Source of the DNA: Timema cristinae | Lineage: Eukaryota > Arthropoda > Insecta > Phasmatodea > Timematidae | NCBI GenBank assembly: GCA_039000515.1 | Contig: JBCFYV010011172.1 | Location: forward strand, 78,583,846-78,647,845 | Reading direction: 5' to 3' | DNA: 64,000 bases | Shown here: one piece after another, positions 22,751 to 34,460 of the stretch | How positions within the stretch are numbered: position 1 is the stretch's first letter | How the letters are laid out: each line of letters opens with the position of its first letter | Made by a program: the position numbers and the translations under genes | Notes under the pieces: generated by a model | What the model was told of the DNA's origin: nothing | The model's input: only the letters and a program-made list of their open reading frames with translations | Databases searched by the model: none

Positions 22751-22904
22751 AAGGTGAAGGAACTTCACTTCTAGTTTAGATACAGTTTTAGTATCTACTA
22801 GGTTATTTGGAGGAAATAAAAGTAGCGAGACTAAGTCTTCCAAATTAATTAGTTAATTAGTAAGCCTCTCTTTCTTTATATATACCAAATCGGTGGATGT
22901 ACGG

Positions 22905-23095
22905 TCAAGTTACGTAAGTTTCATCTAGTCTGATTTGTCGATGAAGACGTCAGTGTTCGAATACCAGCAGGGTATACAAAGGTGTTCTTCCTAAATACAA
23001 ATACGGGTACATTTCTTCTCATACCCCTATCATCCTTCTCCCATTAATGTAGCTATATGCATTTCCTGAGTGGGTAAAACGACACGAGGCACAAA
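22905..23095 (+). mobile_element. SINE remnant
   Basis: GTGTTCGAATACCAGCAGGG (B box), ACAAATACGGGTACATTTC and a decayed tail TGGGTAAAACGACACGAGG. Confidence 0.6.
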
Positions 23096-23794
23096 TAAAT
23101 GACACGATACAATCGTACATATTTTCTCATAGAGTGTATTACAGTTTGGAACAAAATATTCAAACTTCCGTTAACAGTAAACTATTTTTAAGTAAGTTTT
23201 CCTATGAAAAACAAACACTGGTGGGGTATTTATATAAAACACTGTTTATTTAATAGTTTGAACTAAATTTATAGAGCCATTTAAAAAGATTATATTAAAA
23301 TAAAATTAGTAACTTGTAAATTGCTCATAATAATTTAACTCATCTTCGAAAAACGAGTACAGTGCTTATTATCATGGAAAATACTACTCATAAATCTATT
23401 TTGAAACAAACCATTAATGAATTTTATAAATAAATATTCTTTATAAAATCAGTTAATAGGAAACTACCTTTAGGAATAAAGCTATAATTAAAACCACGAT
23501 TCATCTTCAATGTGTGTTCACATTTCATATAAATATCAAGTATTAACAAAATCTACTAAACCATTTTGGGTCAATGTGATAAAATAGAAAAAAAAGTTTC
23601 GCAAACATGTGTTTATGAACACTATAGTACATATCTTAGAGGGAACGCTCCTCCTTAATATCAGATCTCGAGATAATAGCTGGAGGAGGACCGGTTGGAA
23701 AGGAAGTTTGGTCACCACTTCCTTACATCCCCGCCGGTGATTTGGATTACTATACCGAGGTCACACATTGCACAAAATACATACAAACATGTTC
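23096..23794. other. intron sequence without recognised features
   Basis: AT-rich. The 60-codon minus frame at 23536-23718 is not supported. Confidence 0.4.
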
Positions 23795-25125
23795 GACCCA
23801 ATGGTTGAATGGTCAGGGAGGATGACTACAGGTATAGAGGACCCTGGTTCCATCCTGTCTGTCTCGATGGTTGAATGGTCAGGGAGATGATACAGGTATA
23901 GAGGCCCCTGGTTCCATCCTGTCTGTCTCGATGGTTGAATGGTCAGGGAGAATAATTACTATAGATACCATGGTTTCATCCTGTACGTCCCAATGGTTAA
24001 ATGGTCAGGGAGACTAACTGCAGGTATAGATGACCCTGGTTTCATCATGTCATCCCAATAGTTGAATGGTCAGGGAAACTACTAGAGGTATAGAGGAGAC
24101 CCTGATACATCCTGTTCGTCCCTTGGGAATGATGGTCAGGGATCTTTACTGCGGCTCTAGTAAACCCTAGTTTCATACTGCTCATCCCTTGAGATGAGTG
24201 GTCATGAATCTTTACTGCAGCTCTAGTTCACCCTAGTTTCATACTGCTCATCCCTTGAGGTTGAGAAGTCAGGGATCTTTACTGCGGCTCTAGTAAACCC
24301 TAGTTCCGTACTACTGCCTCTTGAGGTTGAGAAGTCAGGGATCTTTACTGCGCTCTAGTAAACCCTAGTTTCATACTGCTCATCCCTTGAGGTTGAGAAG
24401 TCATGGGATCTTTACTGCAGCTCTAGTAACCCTAGTTCCGTATACTCGCCATCTTGAGGTTGAGAAGTCAGGGATCTTTACTGCAGCTCTAGTAGTAACC
24501 CTTAGTTTCATACTGCTCATCCACTTGCTGAGGTTGAGAAGTCAGGGATCTTTACTGCAGCTCTAGTAAACCCTAGTTCCGTACTACTCCCTTGAGGTTG
24601 AGAAGTCAGGGATCTTTACTGCAGCTCTAGTAAACCCTAGTTTCATACTGCTCATCCCTTGAGGTTGAGAAGTCAGGGATCTTTACTGCAGCTCTAGTAA
24701 ACCCTAGTTCCGTACTACTCTCCCTTGAGGTTGAGAAGTCAGGGATCTTTACTGCAGCTCTAGTAAACCCTAGTTTCATACTGCTCATCCCTTGAGGTTG
24801 AGAAGTCAGGGATCTTTACTGCAGCTCTAGTAACCCTAGTTTCATACTGCTCATCCCTTGAGATGAGGGTCATGAATCTTTACTGCGCTCTAGTTACACC
24901 CTAGTTTCATACTGCTCATCCCTTGAGGTTGAGAAGTCAGGGATCTTTACTGCAGCTCTAGTTCACCCTAGTTTCATACTGCTCATCCCTTGAGGTTGAG
25001 AAGTCAGGGATCTTTACTGCGGCTCTAGTAAACCCTAGTTTCTACTGCTCATCCCTTGAGGTTGAGAAGTCAGGGATCTTTACTGCGGCTCTAGTAAACC
25101 CTAGTTCATACTGCTCATTGTGGCT
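23795..25125 (+). repeat. 66-67-bp minisatellite in two subfamilies, about 20 copies
   Basis: The first part (to about 24110) has units with GGTTGAATGGTCAGGGAGGA and CTGGTTCCATCCTGTCTGTC. The rest has CCTTGAGGTTGAGAAGTCAG, GGATCTTTACTGCAGCTCTA and GTTTCATACTGCTCATC. The two subfamilies align end to end. The first subfamily also aligns with the 66-bp array at 9490-10432. Several units have one-base deletions. Confidence 0.94.
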
Positions 25126-25269
25126 AGAGAGCATAAAGGAGTCTTGTTTCAGCATGGTTGTGACATAAATGAAATTAAGATTTGTGTGTGGACTCGCCCT
25201 TCTTTCTGGATATCATAATTATTTCTCAAGATACATTTGCGCCACTGTTCTTAGATAAAAAAATTTGAA

Positions 25270-25517
25270 CCACTTCGGTAGCCGCATGGTCTAAAACGCT
25301 GCTTTCGTAGTAGACTAGACTACCGATGATGGGGAAATCGAGGTTCGAATCTCAGTTGGGTATATTGATGGTGTTTTTTCCAAAACGTGTTTACACTCTT
25401 CCTCCACGCAAATGCAGGCAAACTTCCTCTAAATATAACCTTTCTTATATCCAAACCATTAGCGTAATCAGTACATGAGCACTACATAACGGGTAACATG
25501 ACGCGGTACTAAAAAAA
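25270..25517 (+). mobile_element. tRNA-derived SINE (type B head)
   Basis: CACTTCGGTAGCCGCATGGT, GAGGTTCGAATCTCAGTTGG, ATTAGCGTAATCAGTACATG and tail GGGTAACATGACGCGGTACT. Confidence 0.88.
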
Positions 25518-25936
25518 GTATTTTTGAAAAAATAATGTTGAAGCATTTTGTAAATAAAATGTCCACTCTAAAATCCGTGGAATGAATACGTTTATATTTA
25601 TATATGTATATAGGCCTATTATGTGGGATGTATTTTAAAGTATATATATTTAAAGAGCATACTTAATTGCGCTTTTTGAAATAACTGATTATATCAGTAC
25701 ACAGCTTACTATCTTACCTATAGAAAAGTTACACATCCATATTGTTTTATCTACGGTGGTAAGGGAACCCAGTTTTTACATTTTCACCTTTTTCATGCTG
25801 GACCCTTAGGTTGGATATTTTTAGTGCTGGAAACTTGAAATTGACGCAAATAAAATATAAAGTTTTGATGTGTGATACAGAATTGTGGCCCGGATAGGTC
25901 CCGATGCATGAAGTGATCCCAATAATGACTACTAAG

Positions 25937-26194
25937 ACCCGCCTCGGTGGCGTAGTTAACTAACGCGCTAGTCTTGTTGAGGTTGACTGCTGAGGACGGG
26001 GAGATCGAGGTTCGATTCTCGGTAGGGTGAACTGGGGGTGGTTTTTCCTAAATGGTTTGCCACTCTCCCTCCACGCAAATGCGGGTTCACTTCCTCTAAT
26101 TTAACCTTCTCAATTCCTAACCCATTAGCGTAATTAGTACTTAAAGCGTATAACCGAACGGGTAGTAAGACGCGGTGCTAAATAATAATAATAA
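25937..26194 (+). mobile_element. full-length tRNA-derived SINE (type A) with target duplication
   Basis: CCGCCTCGGTGGCGTAGTTA, GGTTCGATTCTCGGTAGGG, GGGTAGTAAGACGCGGTGCT then (AAT)n. Flanked by perfect 16-bp AATAATGACTACTAAG at 25921-25936 and 26195-26210, so insertion ends are certain. Confidence 0.96.
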
Positions 26195-26210
26195 AATAAT
26201 GACTACTAAG

Positions 26211-27235
26211 GGTTTGTGTACCCATGAATGGGGCTGTGACGTCACAGCTAATAACAGGAAATGTCTCCCTGCAATGATACCCTGACCTAAAGAACATACT
26301 CGTTTATCTGGTGAATGTTCTGGCGGCCCGGTCTAGTTCCGTTCGGACAACACGTGCCCTCCATAGCTAAGTGGTTAGAACCGTCAGCCACGGTAATAAT
26401 GAGCAGGTTAGGAGGATCATCTGTTTTCTGGCGTATTTTCTTTTAATGACCCCTCCTAGGATATAGTCGATCAAATGTGTTTTATAATCTTTTTTGTTAT
26501 TGAAATTTCTCTACATCAATTTGAAATATTTGTTAAAAAGAGATTGAGGAATGGAAAAATCTGTCAAAATATGTTCTATTTTTAGTACATGATGATTTAT
26601 TTCTAATACATTACCAAACAAACTGATAATTTTCAACAAGTTAAAATATATTTATAGAAATATAAATTTAAAAATACAGTTATTAGTTTGAGGACTAATA
26701 TTATATTTATATAGCGTCAAATTACACTAAATATTATTTTGTTCTAATATTGCGTAAGAGATGTTAACTAATAGAAATGGCACAAACTTTGTAAACATAT
26801 GATCGATTAAATAGCTAAGCTATTATATCTGTTAGTTGCGGTTATAAATATCCGCATCTAAATATCATATTCAATAAACTGAAAATGACACCTGTACACG
26901 GGTCCCAGGTTCGATTCCCGTGTCGAGGTATCATTTTTCAATTTGAAGAATATGACTTTGTAATACTAGTTATACATGATTTTATTAAACATTGTCAAAC
27001 ATTTATTTACCCATACATTTTATAAATATAACAAACAAATACATTATATATATTTTCTGATGTTATTTAATTAGTTGCGTAAGAGGGATGAACAAAAGAT
27101 CACAGTGATGTTAATCCATCGCGTAAATGTGTTTCACATTTTTCGGGCCTGTACATTAGTCTCTAGCAGCTTGTGTGTCAGATGTGAGTGGAGGGTTGCG
27201 TTGATCGCATAGTCAGGGATTACATGCGCAATAAA
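26211..27235. other. AT-rich intron sequence with tRNA-like fragments
   Basis: CATAGCTAAGTGGTTAGAAC near 26360 resembles an A box, and GGTTCGATTCCCGTG near 26912 a B box. They are probably two separate SINE-head fragments; no tRNA can be folded across them. Confidence 0.4.
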
Positions 27236-27420
27236 GGATTTTCGCAAGGCATAGGCTTTTGATAAACTGGTGGAGAATAAGGAACTTTAGCAGGAAGTGG
27301 TTTATGAAAAACTGATGGGTAGTGGAACTTTTGCAAATTCAAGTGTTTCTTACAGAGTGGTGGATAATTAAGACTTATCGCAAGGCTAGTGCTTCTGACA
27401 AACTTATGGTCAATTAAAAT
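27236..27420. repeat. degenerate tandem repeat of about 45 bp, four copies
   Basis: Units share GCAAGGC..AGG.TTTTGA.AAACTGGTGG-like order: GCAAGGCATAGGCTTTTGAT, GCAGGAAGTGGTTTATGAAA, GCAAATTCAAGTGTTTCTTA, GCAAGGCTAGTGCTTCTGAC. Confidence 0.6.
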
Positions 27421-27936
27421 GAATATCAAGGCAAATTATTCTGGAAAACTTGTTGACATTGACGGTAATTATTTATTTATATTATTATTATTTATCTGGT
27501 TGAGTTTTTTAATAGCTAATGGACAAATTGAGGCTCATCTACCTGATTTAATAGTTAGAAAGATAACCTACAGTTTTGGAAGACTCCCACGAGGCTCTTG
27601 AAATAATGTAATAGTTGTATAGGCCTATAAATTCTTCAACCCAGATATTAAAGTTTCTGACTCTAGTGTTGAGATGTTTAGAGTCAGTTTTTGCTTTCTT
27701 GGGTTAAGGAAGTTATGTGTTAACTAGTATTGTGTTTATGAAGTGAATATTACTTATGTTGTTAAATGTTAGTGTGTATAAACTTAAATAAAGTGAGCTT
27801 AGAGGCTTCAGTACACCAAATACTTATACACCACGTAAAATATACATTTTAGACTTTACTGGTACTTCAACCAATGTTTTCCAGACATGTCATAATGGAC
27901 ACAACCTCGGCCAACTAGTGCTAGCACTCAACTGAC
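27421..27936. other. intron sequence just downstream of exon 2
   Basis: No feature other than the donor at 27931-27936. Confidence 0.4.
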
Positions 27937-28142
27937 CTGAAGAGGCCACAGTAGGTGGTGTTGTCGAAGTTCTGCTCTGGAGGAACCACCCGGTCCAAGA
28001 AGCGGGGAGTTAGGGTGAGGGAGGACACAGCCGCCAGCAGCCACGTGTCCCCCAACTCTCCTGGCTCAACGTCAAACCTGGACCCTTCCGCCCGGTTACC
28101 GCCCGTCCCATCCGCGATGAACTTGGGCCTTTGGCACATCTC
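27937..28142 (-). CDS. calpain-like gene, exon 2: protease core PC1 with lost nucleophile
   Basis: The acceptor is GTGAATAG before GAG, and the donor is CAG followed by GTCAGT. The exon has 68 codons plus two bases (206 bp). It begins EMCQRPKFIADGTGG and continues to GELGDTWLLAAVSSL, FLDRVVPPEQNF and YCGLF. In active calpains the motif is QG.LGDCW. Here the catalytic Cys is Thr (codon ACG, 28044-28046) and the Gln six residues before it, which forms the oxyanion hole, is Pro. The Asp nine residues before the nucleophile, a calcium-site ligand in mammalian calpains, is kept. The fold-defining residues W, LLAA and RVVP remain, so this reads as a pseudoprotease core and not as random decay. In phase with exons 1 and 3. 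Confidence 0.94.
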
Positions 28143-28330
28143 CTATTCACGACACAGTACACTCACAATGTAGTCACAAAGAATTCACAATGTAGACAAA
28201 CAGTGCATTCACAATGTAGAGACACAATGCAGTCACAATGTAGACAAACAGTGCATTCACAATGTAGAGACACAATGCAGTCATAATTTAGGACGGAGTG
28301 CATCACATGTAGGACACGGTGAATTCACAA
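28143..28330. repeat. tandem repeat of about 24-48 bp touching the exon 2 acceptor
   Basis: ATTCACAATGTAGACAAACA and ATTCACAATGTAGAGACACA alternate with CAGTCACAATGTAG. The first unit runs up to the acceptor: the intron ends in GTGAATAG where the repeat has GTGAATKC. Confidence 0.8.
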
Positions 28331-28884
28331 TATAGGTACCTTCATTATAACATTCACAGAGTAGGGTCATAAAAGCCACCGAGCACATAGAACCCATTTT
28401 GAAATAAAATACAGTTTGATTTATTTATATCTAGACACCTTGATAGTTTATAGATGTGCCGTATCTTTAAATCATTACATACAACATGGATGTTATAATA
28501 TCGATGTGCTAATGAAGCCCAAAACTTAGTTTATATCTTTTCCTTGTGCTCCTTTCAAAGGACTCAAACTTTTGTCAGAAAAGATGATATAATAATAATT
28601 TGTCAGGATATTCAACAAAGATCTCTGGTTTCTTGGGTGAACCAATGAGGATGTCCCTTTAGTACTAGTAGGCCTACTGACCACATGTTCACGTCTTAAG
28701 AGTGCTACATGGTGGAGTGCTGAGACGCGTTGCAGACTTTAAAAATATATTTTTATTCATGAAATTGTTTGATTGTTTTAATTTTGTTTTCAGCAAAAAT
28801 GTAGTAGAACATTATCAGCAGGTTTACGAAGAAGTTAAAAAGTTAAAATTTTTAGTTTAAGGTTTTAAAAAAAATAAATTTTTA
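28331..28884. other. intron sequence without recognised features
   Basis: AT-rich, nothing supported. Confidence 0.4.
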
Positions 28885-28930
28885 GACCGCGTCTTACTAC
28901 CCGTTGGGTTATACGCTATTTTAAACGACT
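28885..28930 (-). mobile_element. solo SINE 3' tail
   Basis: Complement of the tail: ACCGCGTCTTACTACCCGTT then GGGTTATACGC. No head follows. No clear target duplication. Confidence 0.65.
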
Positions 28931-29559
28931 ATTTACGCGAAAATATTTACCGCTGATATTAAAGCAAAGAATTGTAAACCTAGCTCTAACCTTCCTCTAT
29001 CAAATAAATTCATGTTTTGATAGTCTCAACAGAATATTTTATGATAATATAGGTAATTGTTTTATGGGGGTTTATGCAAGATATTGCACTTTTTTTTTAA
29101 AACGATTTAATTTTCAAATTTAAACTTTTAAGCTGGTCAGAACTTTCGCCTACCTTATGCTGAAAACAATACTAACAAATATCATACCACTTTATAAATA
29201 ATCCGTGATTTCCAAATGTCTGCGTCACTTCTCAGTGCTATCCCATGTCAATTTTAAAGGAATGATTTATAGTTTTACAAAATTTACTTTCTAGAGTTGT
29301 TATCTATTTGAAATTAAAAGCTTTATTCTCTTCTGTTAATTGGCTATAATACATTCAGAGTCATAAATAAGACCAAACAATGATTCAGTTCCAAATCGTT
29401 TACTTGTATTTTATAAAGGATTTACCAAATTTCATCAAAGGTTAAATTAATTTAGTTTCTTATGCTATTTATAAAAAGCTTCATAATTTTATTTTAATGA
29501 TAGCAATCACTTCATTACTGATGACAAAGTTACGAGTTTATAATTGCTATGGGTTGCAA

Positions 29560-29800
29560 CCACATCGGTGGGCATGCGGACTAAGGCATCAAGCTAATTT
29601 GGTCTGATTCAACGGTGATGGATGTAACAGGGTTTGCATCCCACTCAGTGATCTGTAGTTGGTTTTACCCAACTTACTTTACACTCACCCTTCATACATA
29701 CATACAAATGCAATTACATCTACTCTAAAATATTTTATTCCCTTACCCCACCCCTTAAACCAATTAGTGCAATTAGATGCAAATAAATTGGAATATTATC
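29560..29800 (+). mobile_element. SINE remnant
   Basis: CACATCGGTGGGCATGCGG (A-box region), GGGTTTGCATCCCACTCAG (B box) and GGTTTTACCCAACTTACTTT. The tail is degenerate. Confidence 0.6.
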
Positions 29801-30914
29801 AAGATAAGGTGAATAAAAGATTTAAAAAAAGCCTCGCTCTGATTCTTCCGAGTTCTCACTGAGTGCAACGACTCGAGGTGTCAACGTTTCCAGTGCACTG
29901 ATAAACTTCTCTTCAGAGCTAGTAAATAGTCTCTGCTACTTGCAAGAAGAGCAAACCAGACTTCACTGTCAAACTCTGTATTGGTCACGCCGAATCCTGT
30001 AACAGCAGGTTTTCTCCGTAATTCTGAGGAGACATGTATAGTAGTCGAAACGTAGGTCTAGTATATTCATGTATATCACTATGGGTCCAGCGTCTCCCCT
30101 CACCCCAAAAACAATCAGAGTGCTAGTTGAAATAGTTTTAGCGTTGTCTAATCTGCACCACACTGATATGCTTGTAAGAGCCAATAACCACACATATAAT
30201 TGTGTTCCCAAAATATTAATCAACATCACAGCTAAACACAACATTTGATGATATTAACTTAATATATCGGTTAATCCAGTCGAAAACAAAATGTGTTGTT
30301 ACTCCAGCATTTATAGATTAGTTGCAAGGACCATGAAAAAAAAATATTTCCACCATCAGGTGAATTCCTGCGCTATTCAAGCAGATTCTGCTCTCTATTT
30401 CCGACGAACGTGTGAATCAGACTTTTTGTACTGTTCATGAGCATGGTGAGTACGCATGGTCAGTGTTTCCTCTTGAGACGCAAGGAGACAGAACCAGGGC
30501 AAGAAAGACTTCAACTCGTCATGCTGAACAATGCTGCACTGCCTGCGATTACATCTCAATCTCTCCCCACCCACCAAGATACCACAGTTAGCGGTGTACT
30601 TGCTAAGCCGAGCGAAGTTTGCCAACAATTGCAATGGAATATTCACTCGTTGGCTCTTTGCAAAGTGCAAGCTGTTACAATCAAATATAAACCGCATAAG
30701 GAAACATGTACCAGAATTGAATAAGTTAGGAAGATAACACCCACATAGCTTGTTAGTAATTGAAAGGTCTAATAAATAGTTCAATTTGTGAAGAATTAAT
30801 AACATAATATTTGGTGCTGGAGTAGAATAAATTTTCTCCCAGAACATTAATGTTGCCTAAAATTATTAATATAACTAATAAATTCAGGAATAGGCAAATG
30901 TAAGTAAGTCATTT
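29801..30914. other. intron sequence with unassigned open frames
   Basis: Frames of 91 to 150 codons at 29969-30244 (minus), 30395-30847 (minus) and 30437-30724 (plus) overlap. I recognise no domain in any of them. Confidence 0.4.
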
Positions 30915-31760
30915 GAGAAACAAATCATCGAACAAGGACTATCATCAAGTATTCAGTCATAAGGTCAACAAATCCACAACCAAGGACTATAATCAAGTAT
31001 TCATTCACATGATCAACAAATCAATCAATAAGGACTTATATCAAGTAGCCACTCACACAATCAACAAATAAATTAACAAGTACTTATATCAAGTAGCCAT
31101 TCACACAATCAACAAATAAATTAACAAGTATTATCTTCAAGTAGCCATTCACACGATCAACAAATCAGTGAACAAGAACTATCATTAAGTATTCATTCAC
31201 ACGATCAACAAATCAATGAACAAGGACTATTTTCACGTAGACATTCACAAGGCCAATAAATCAATGAATAAGGACTATATTCAAGTAGATATTCACACGA
31301 CCAACAAATCAATGAACGAGAACTATCATCACATATTCATTCACACGATCAACAAATCAATTAGCAAGGACTTTTTTCAAGTAGCCATTCACACAATCAA
31401 CAAATTCATGAACAAGAACTATAATCAAATATTCATTCATGCGAGCAATAAATCAATTAACAAGTATTATCTTCAAGTAGCCATTCACTTGAGTAACAAA
31501 CCAACGAATAAGGATTATTATCAAAGAGTCATTCACTTTCCAACAAATCAATAAACCAGAACTTTCATCAAGTATTCATTCACTTTCCAACAAATCAATA
31601 AACCAGCACTTTCATCAAGTAGGCCTATTCATTCACTTGACTAACAAACCAAAGAATAAAAATTAGCAACTAGTAGTCATTCACTTGACCATCAAATCAA
31701 TTAACAAGAACTTTCATCAACTAGTCATTAACTTAACCAACTATGTAATGAACCTATCAT
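30915..31760 (+). repeat. 48-bp minisatellite, about 17 copies
   Basis: Unit AACAAATCAATGAACAAGGA then CTATCATCAAGTATTCATTC then ACACGATC, 48 bp. Divisible by three, so a 112-codon frame (31216-31554) repeats 16 residues of the NKDYFQVAIHTINKSM type. No evidence of expression. Confidence 0.93.
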
Positions 31761-32454
31761 TAAGTAGTAATTCACATGGTCAAATCAAAGAAAAAGTACA
31801 ACAGCCGGTTCGTTCTTTCAATCCGTATTTTCTCAAGTAATTAACAGGTCTAGGTCATTAGCGTCTGATACCTTACAACTGTTTCGTGGAAACCAGGTCT
31901 ACACGCTAGAGAAGAAGGTAGTCCAAAATGGTCCATAAAAAAGCTAGTGATGTGTCCAAATGAGTTCTGCCATGATTTAGAGACGGTTGCACTTACCATT
32001 TTAAAACTATTTTCAACAATTTGTTGTTGTTTAAATCCCTCATTTTTCTCGGTCTTATTAATTCAAAGTTCTAAAATAAACATTACTGGGGAACATTCAA
32101 AATGTTTCAATTGTTGCATATACTATTTTGACATATTTATATAGGCTTTACTATTAAAGCTTTAAAATTTAAATAAACATATTAAAAAGGTTTGTGTCGT
32201 AATGAAAATATTTTGGAAGATTACAAAAAATGTTGGTTTGGAGCCATAAAATTCTAGGATAAACTAAACAAGTGTTTTTTACCGTTCAAAATGATATTAA
32301 AGTTGCATTAACAACGTACCTGGTCCAACATTCATTCTTCAGCCAAGACATTCCAGTAACGATTTACTAATCAGGATGTGATTGATTCGTACTCTTATTT
32401 AAATAAGAAAGGATCAACAACCAATAATTAACCTAATTAAGATTAACGTCTGAC
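31761..32454. other. intron sequence without recognised features
   Basis: AT-rich, nothing supported. Confidence 0.4.
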
Positions 32455-32664
32455 TTGCTTCGGTGTCCGCGTGGTCTAATGCTCTACTCTCGTGTTAGAC
32501 TAGACTGCCGAAGACGGGGAAATCGGGTTTAAACCCAGTCGGGTGCACTGAGGGTGGTTATTCCAGTCTCCTTCCATGTAAATGCGGGTGTACTTTATCT
32601 CAATTAATCCCTAAACCATTAGTGTAATTAATATATAAGCGTATAACCTGTACGGGTAGTAAGA
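32455..32664 (+). mobile_element. tRNA-derived SINE (type B head), 3' end cut
   Basis: CTTCGGTGTCCGCGTGGTCT, CGGGTTTAAACCCAGTCGGG and GTATAACCTGTACGGGTAGT. The tail stops at GTAGTAAGA and passes directly into reverse transcriptase sequence. Confidence 0.85.
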
Positions 32665-33417
32665 GGGGTCTGCACTCTCCCCATTCCTTTACACTATTTA
32701 CGTCGCAGACATCCCCACCGACCGATGATAAAGACCAGGCTCTTCGCAGACGATACAATGTTCTACACCGCCAACAGGAACGTGAAATACGCCCATCGCC
32801 GTCTGCAACGATACCTGGACGAGTTCAGCAGCTGGCTGGAAAAATGGAGAATTAGAGTAAATGCAGAAAAATCGTCAGCCATGTTGATTACTAGGAGGAG
32901 ACCCCAAACACCGGACCAGTTTGTAGTATTGGAGGAGGATATCCCCTACAAAAACGCTATGAAATACCTTGGGGTGATGATCGACTCTAGACTCGCATGG
33001 AAGGAGCATGTAAACTATACGAGAAAAAAGGCAATGGGGGCATTCATCGCAAACTACGGCCTGCTCAAGACCCCTGTGCTAGGGATCAACAACAAGATGC
33101 TACTATACAAGAGTTTAGTACAACCAATACTGCTGTACGGATGTGAGGCGTGGGGGTATGCCCCAGAGTCAGTGTTAGGTACACTACAAACAGTACAGAA
33201 CAAGGTGATTAGGAGTATCCTAGGTGTCAACACCCGATCCAGCAACGAGTTCATCCACGCTACTACTGGCTGTGCGACATTACAGGAAATCTTCCGGCAG
33301 CGAGGCGACAAGTTCTATAAACGAGCCCGCGAGGTAGAGGATAACGCCATAATTAGAAGACTCGGCCAATACGACCCCCATGAGACAAGGAGATACAAGA
33401 AGCCCCGACTCGAATGA
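32665..33417 (+). pseudogene. Jockey-type non-LTR retrotransposon, 3' part of reverse transcriptase
   Basis: The first 55 bp read GSALSPFLYTIYVADIP in one frame, then a one-base frameshift leads into the 230-codon frame at 32725-33417. That frame starts MIKTRLFADDTMFYT (FADD catalytic motif intact), followed by WLEKWRIRVNAEKSSAML, MKYLGVMIDSRLAWKEHV and PILLYGCEAWGYA. The C-terminal thumb region is complete to PHETRRYKKPRLE and a stop. About half of ORF2 and all of ORF1 are missing. Apart from the frameshift it is well preserved, so probably a recent insertion. It belongs to the Jockey-like group by motif order. Its 5' break abuts a SINE tail. Confidence 0.92.
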
Positions 33418-34095
33418 GAAATACATCTGCACACCTTCCCAATCAGCCCCTTCCTAATAACCACTCCTCTTCTAAGCATAGCCAATCCCTGGGTCCCCAT
33501 CCTCTCACGACCCCACAACTATGAACTAGAATCATTCTATTCACACTTTCACTTTCATCAACGCCATCTTCGCTTAGTGACTAATATTATTCCATGTATT
33601 TTCTTTCAGCTCGTCTAGAACTAACTTACACACTACACCACTCACATCGGGCCTAACTGCGCATGTGTTTTCCATCACAGTGTATGAGGGCTCGATCTAG
33701 CTACTACACACAAACACTGCTGCTCCCAACATACAAACCTTCACCCACCAACTCCATTTTCCTTTCACAATCAACTTAAACACTCACACATAAAGGTTAT
33801 GATCTGTGAATACAGATCGGTACTTTAGGCAAAAAATAGCCGCCTACTTCCTCTGAAAGTCGCTTCTGACACTCAGAGTTAGTAGTTTAAGGCAAACCAG
33901 GGAGCTGCTGGTAGTAAGAAATTATGCAAATTAACATCTAGGTGATTGTTTGTATATATATATATTTTTTATTTCAGTGGTATATATAGTATAATAATAT
34001 CCAGGCGCAAATAAACAAATATATTTATCTGTACTTGGCTTGGTAAATATTTTATTTTGTAACAACTGTCACAACTATAGCGGCATTAGTTTTGT
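33418..34095. other. probable LINE 3' untranslated region, then AT-rich intron
   Basis: The first 300-450 bp after the stop may belong to the LINE; no poly-A marks the end. A (TA)n run lies at 33955-33970. Confidence 0.45.
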
Positions 34096-34099
34096 GTAC

Positions 34100-34460
34100 A
34101 CACATCTTAGTATGTCAGGTCTGTTCCCACATTTTTACTAGTGGGGTGAATATGTACCTGCATTTGTGTGGGGAGAGAAGGGAATCATTTAGGAAAAAAC
34201 AACCTCGGTGCACTCGGCCAGAATTCTAACCCGGGTCTACCCATCAGCAGCAAACTAAATTAGATGAGGTTGCCATTTTAGAACACGTGCTCACAGTGCG
34301 CTTTTTTAGCGAACCTTAGCACCCGTTCATGTGGGGAGGTAGAAAAGGAAACTATTTAGGAAAAAATTACCCTTAGAACACCAGGCCGGGATTCGAACCT
34401 TAGCGTCAAACCAGAATAAATTAGGCTGACATTAAGACCACGTGCCCCCCGATGAAGGTG
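34100..34460 (-). mobile_element. two adjacent SINE remnants
   Basis: Complement B boxes GGCCAGAATTCTAACCCGGG (34210) and GCCGGGATTCGAACCTTAGC (34386), each preceded by the GGAAACTATTTAGGAAAAAA-type body. Confidence 0.65.

Larger units (their letters stand above)
8639..27936 (-). other. calpain-like gene intron between exons 2 and 3
   Basis: About 19.3 kb, GT-AG, phase 2 (AG|G Arg codon). It holds most of the minisatellites, the TTAA-bounded 4.28-kb interval and many SINEs. The spliced product reads [14 protein letters not shown] across the junction, exactly as expected for calpains, so no exon is missing in between. Confidence 0.88.

Noticed and set aside
25937..26010. tRNA gene from intact A and B boxes
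   Set aside because: The boxes belong to a SINE with body, shared tail and target duplication; the cloverleaf stems do not close.
26880..26935. tRNA gene suggested by GGTTCGATTCCCGTG
   Set aside because: No matching A box or acceptor stem at the right distance; more likely a SINE-head fragment.
30395..30847. 150-codon minus frame as a transposase (considered hAT)
   Set aside because: Motifs expected at hAT C-termini could not be lined up in any frame.
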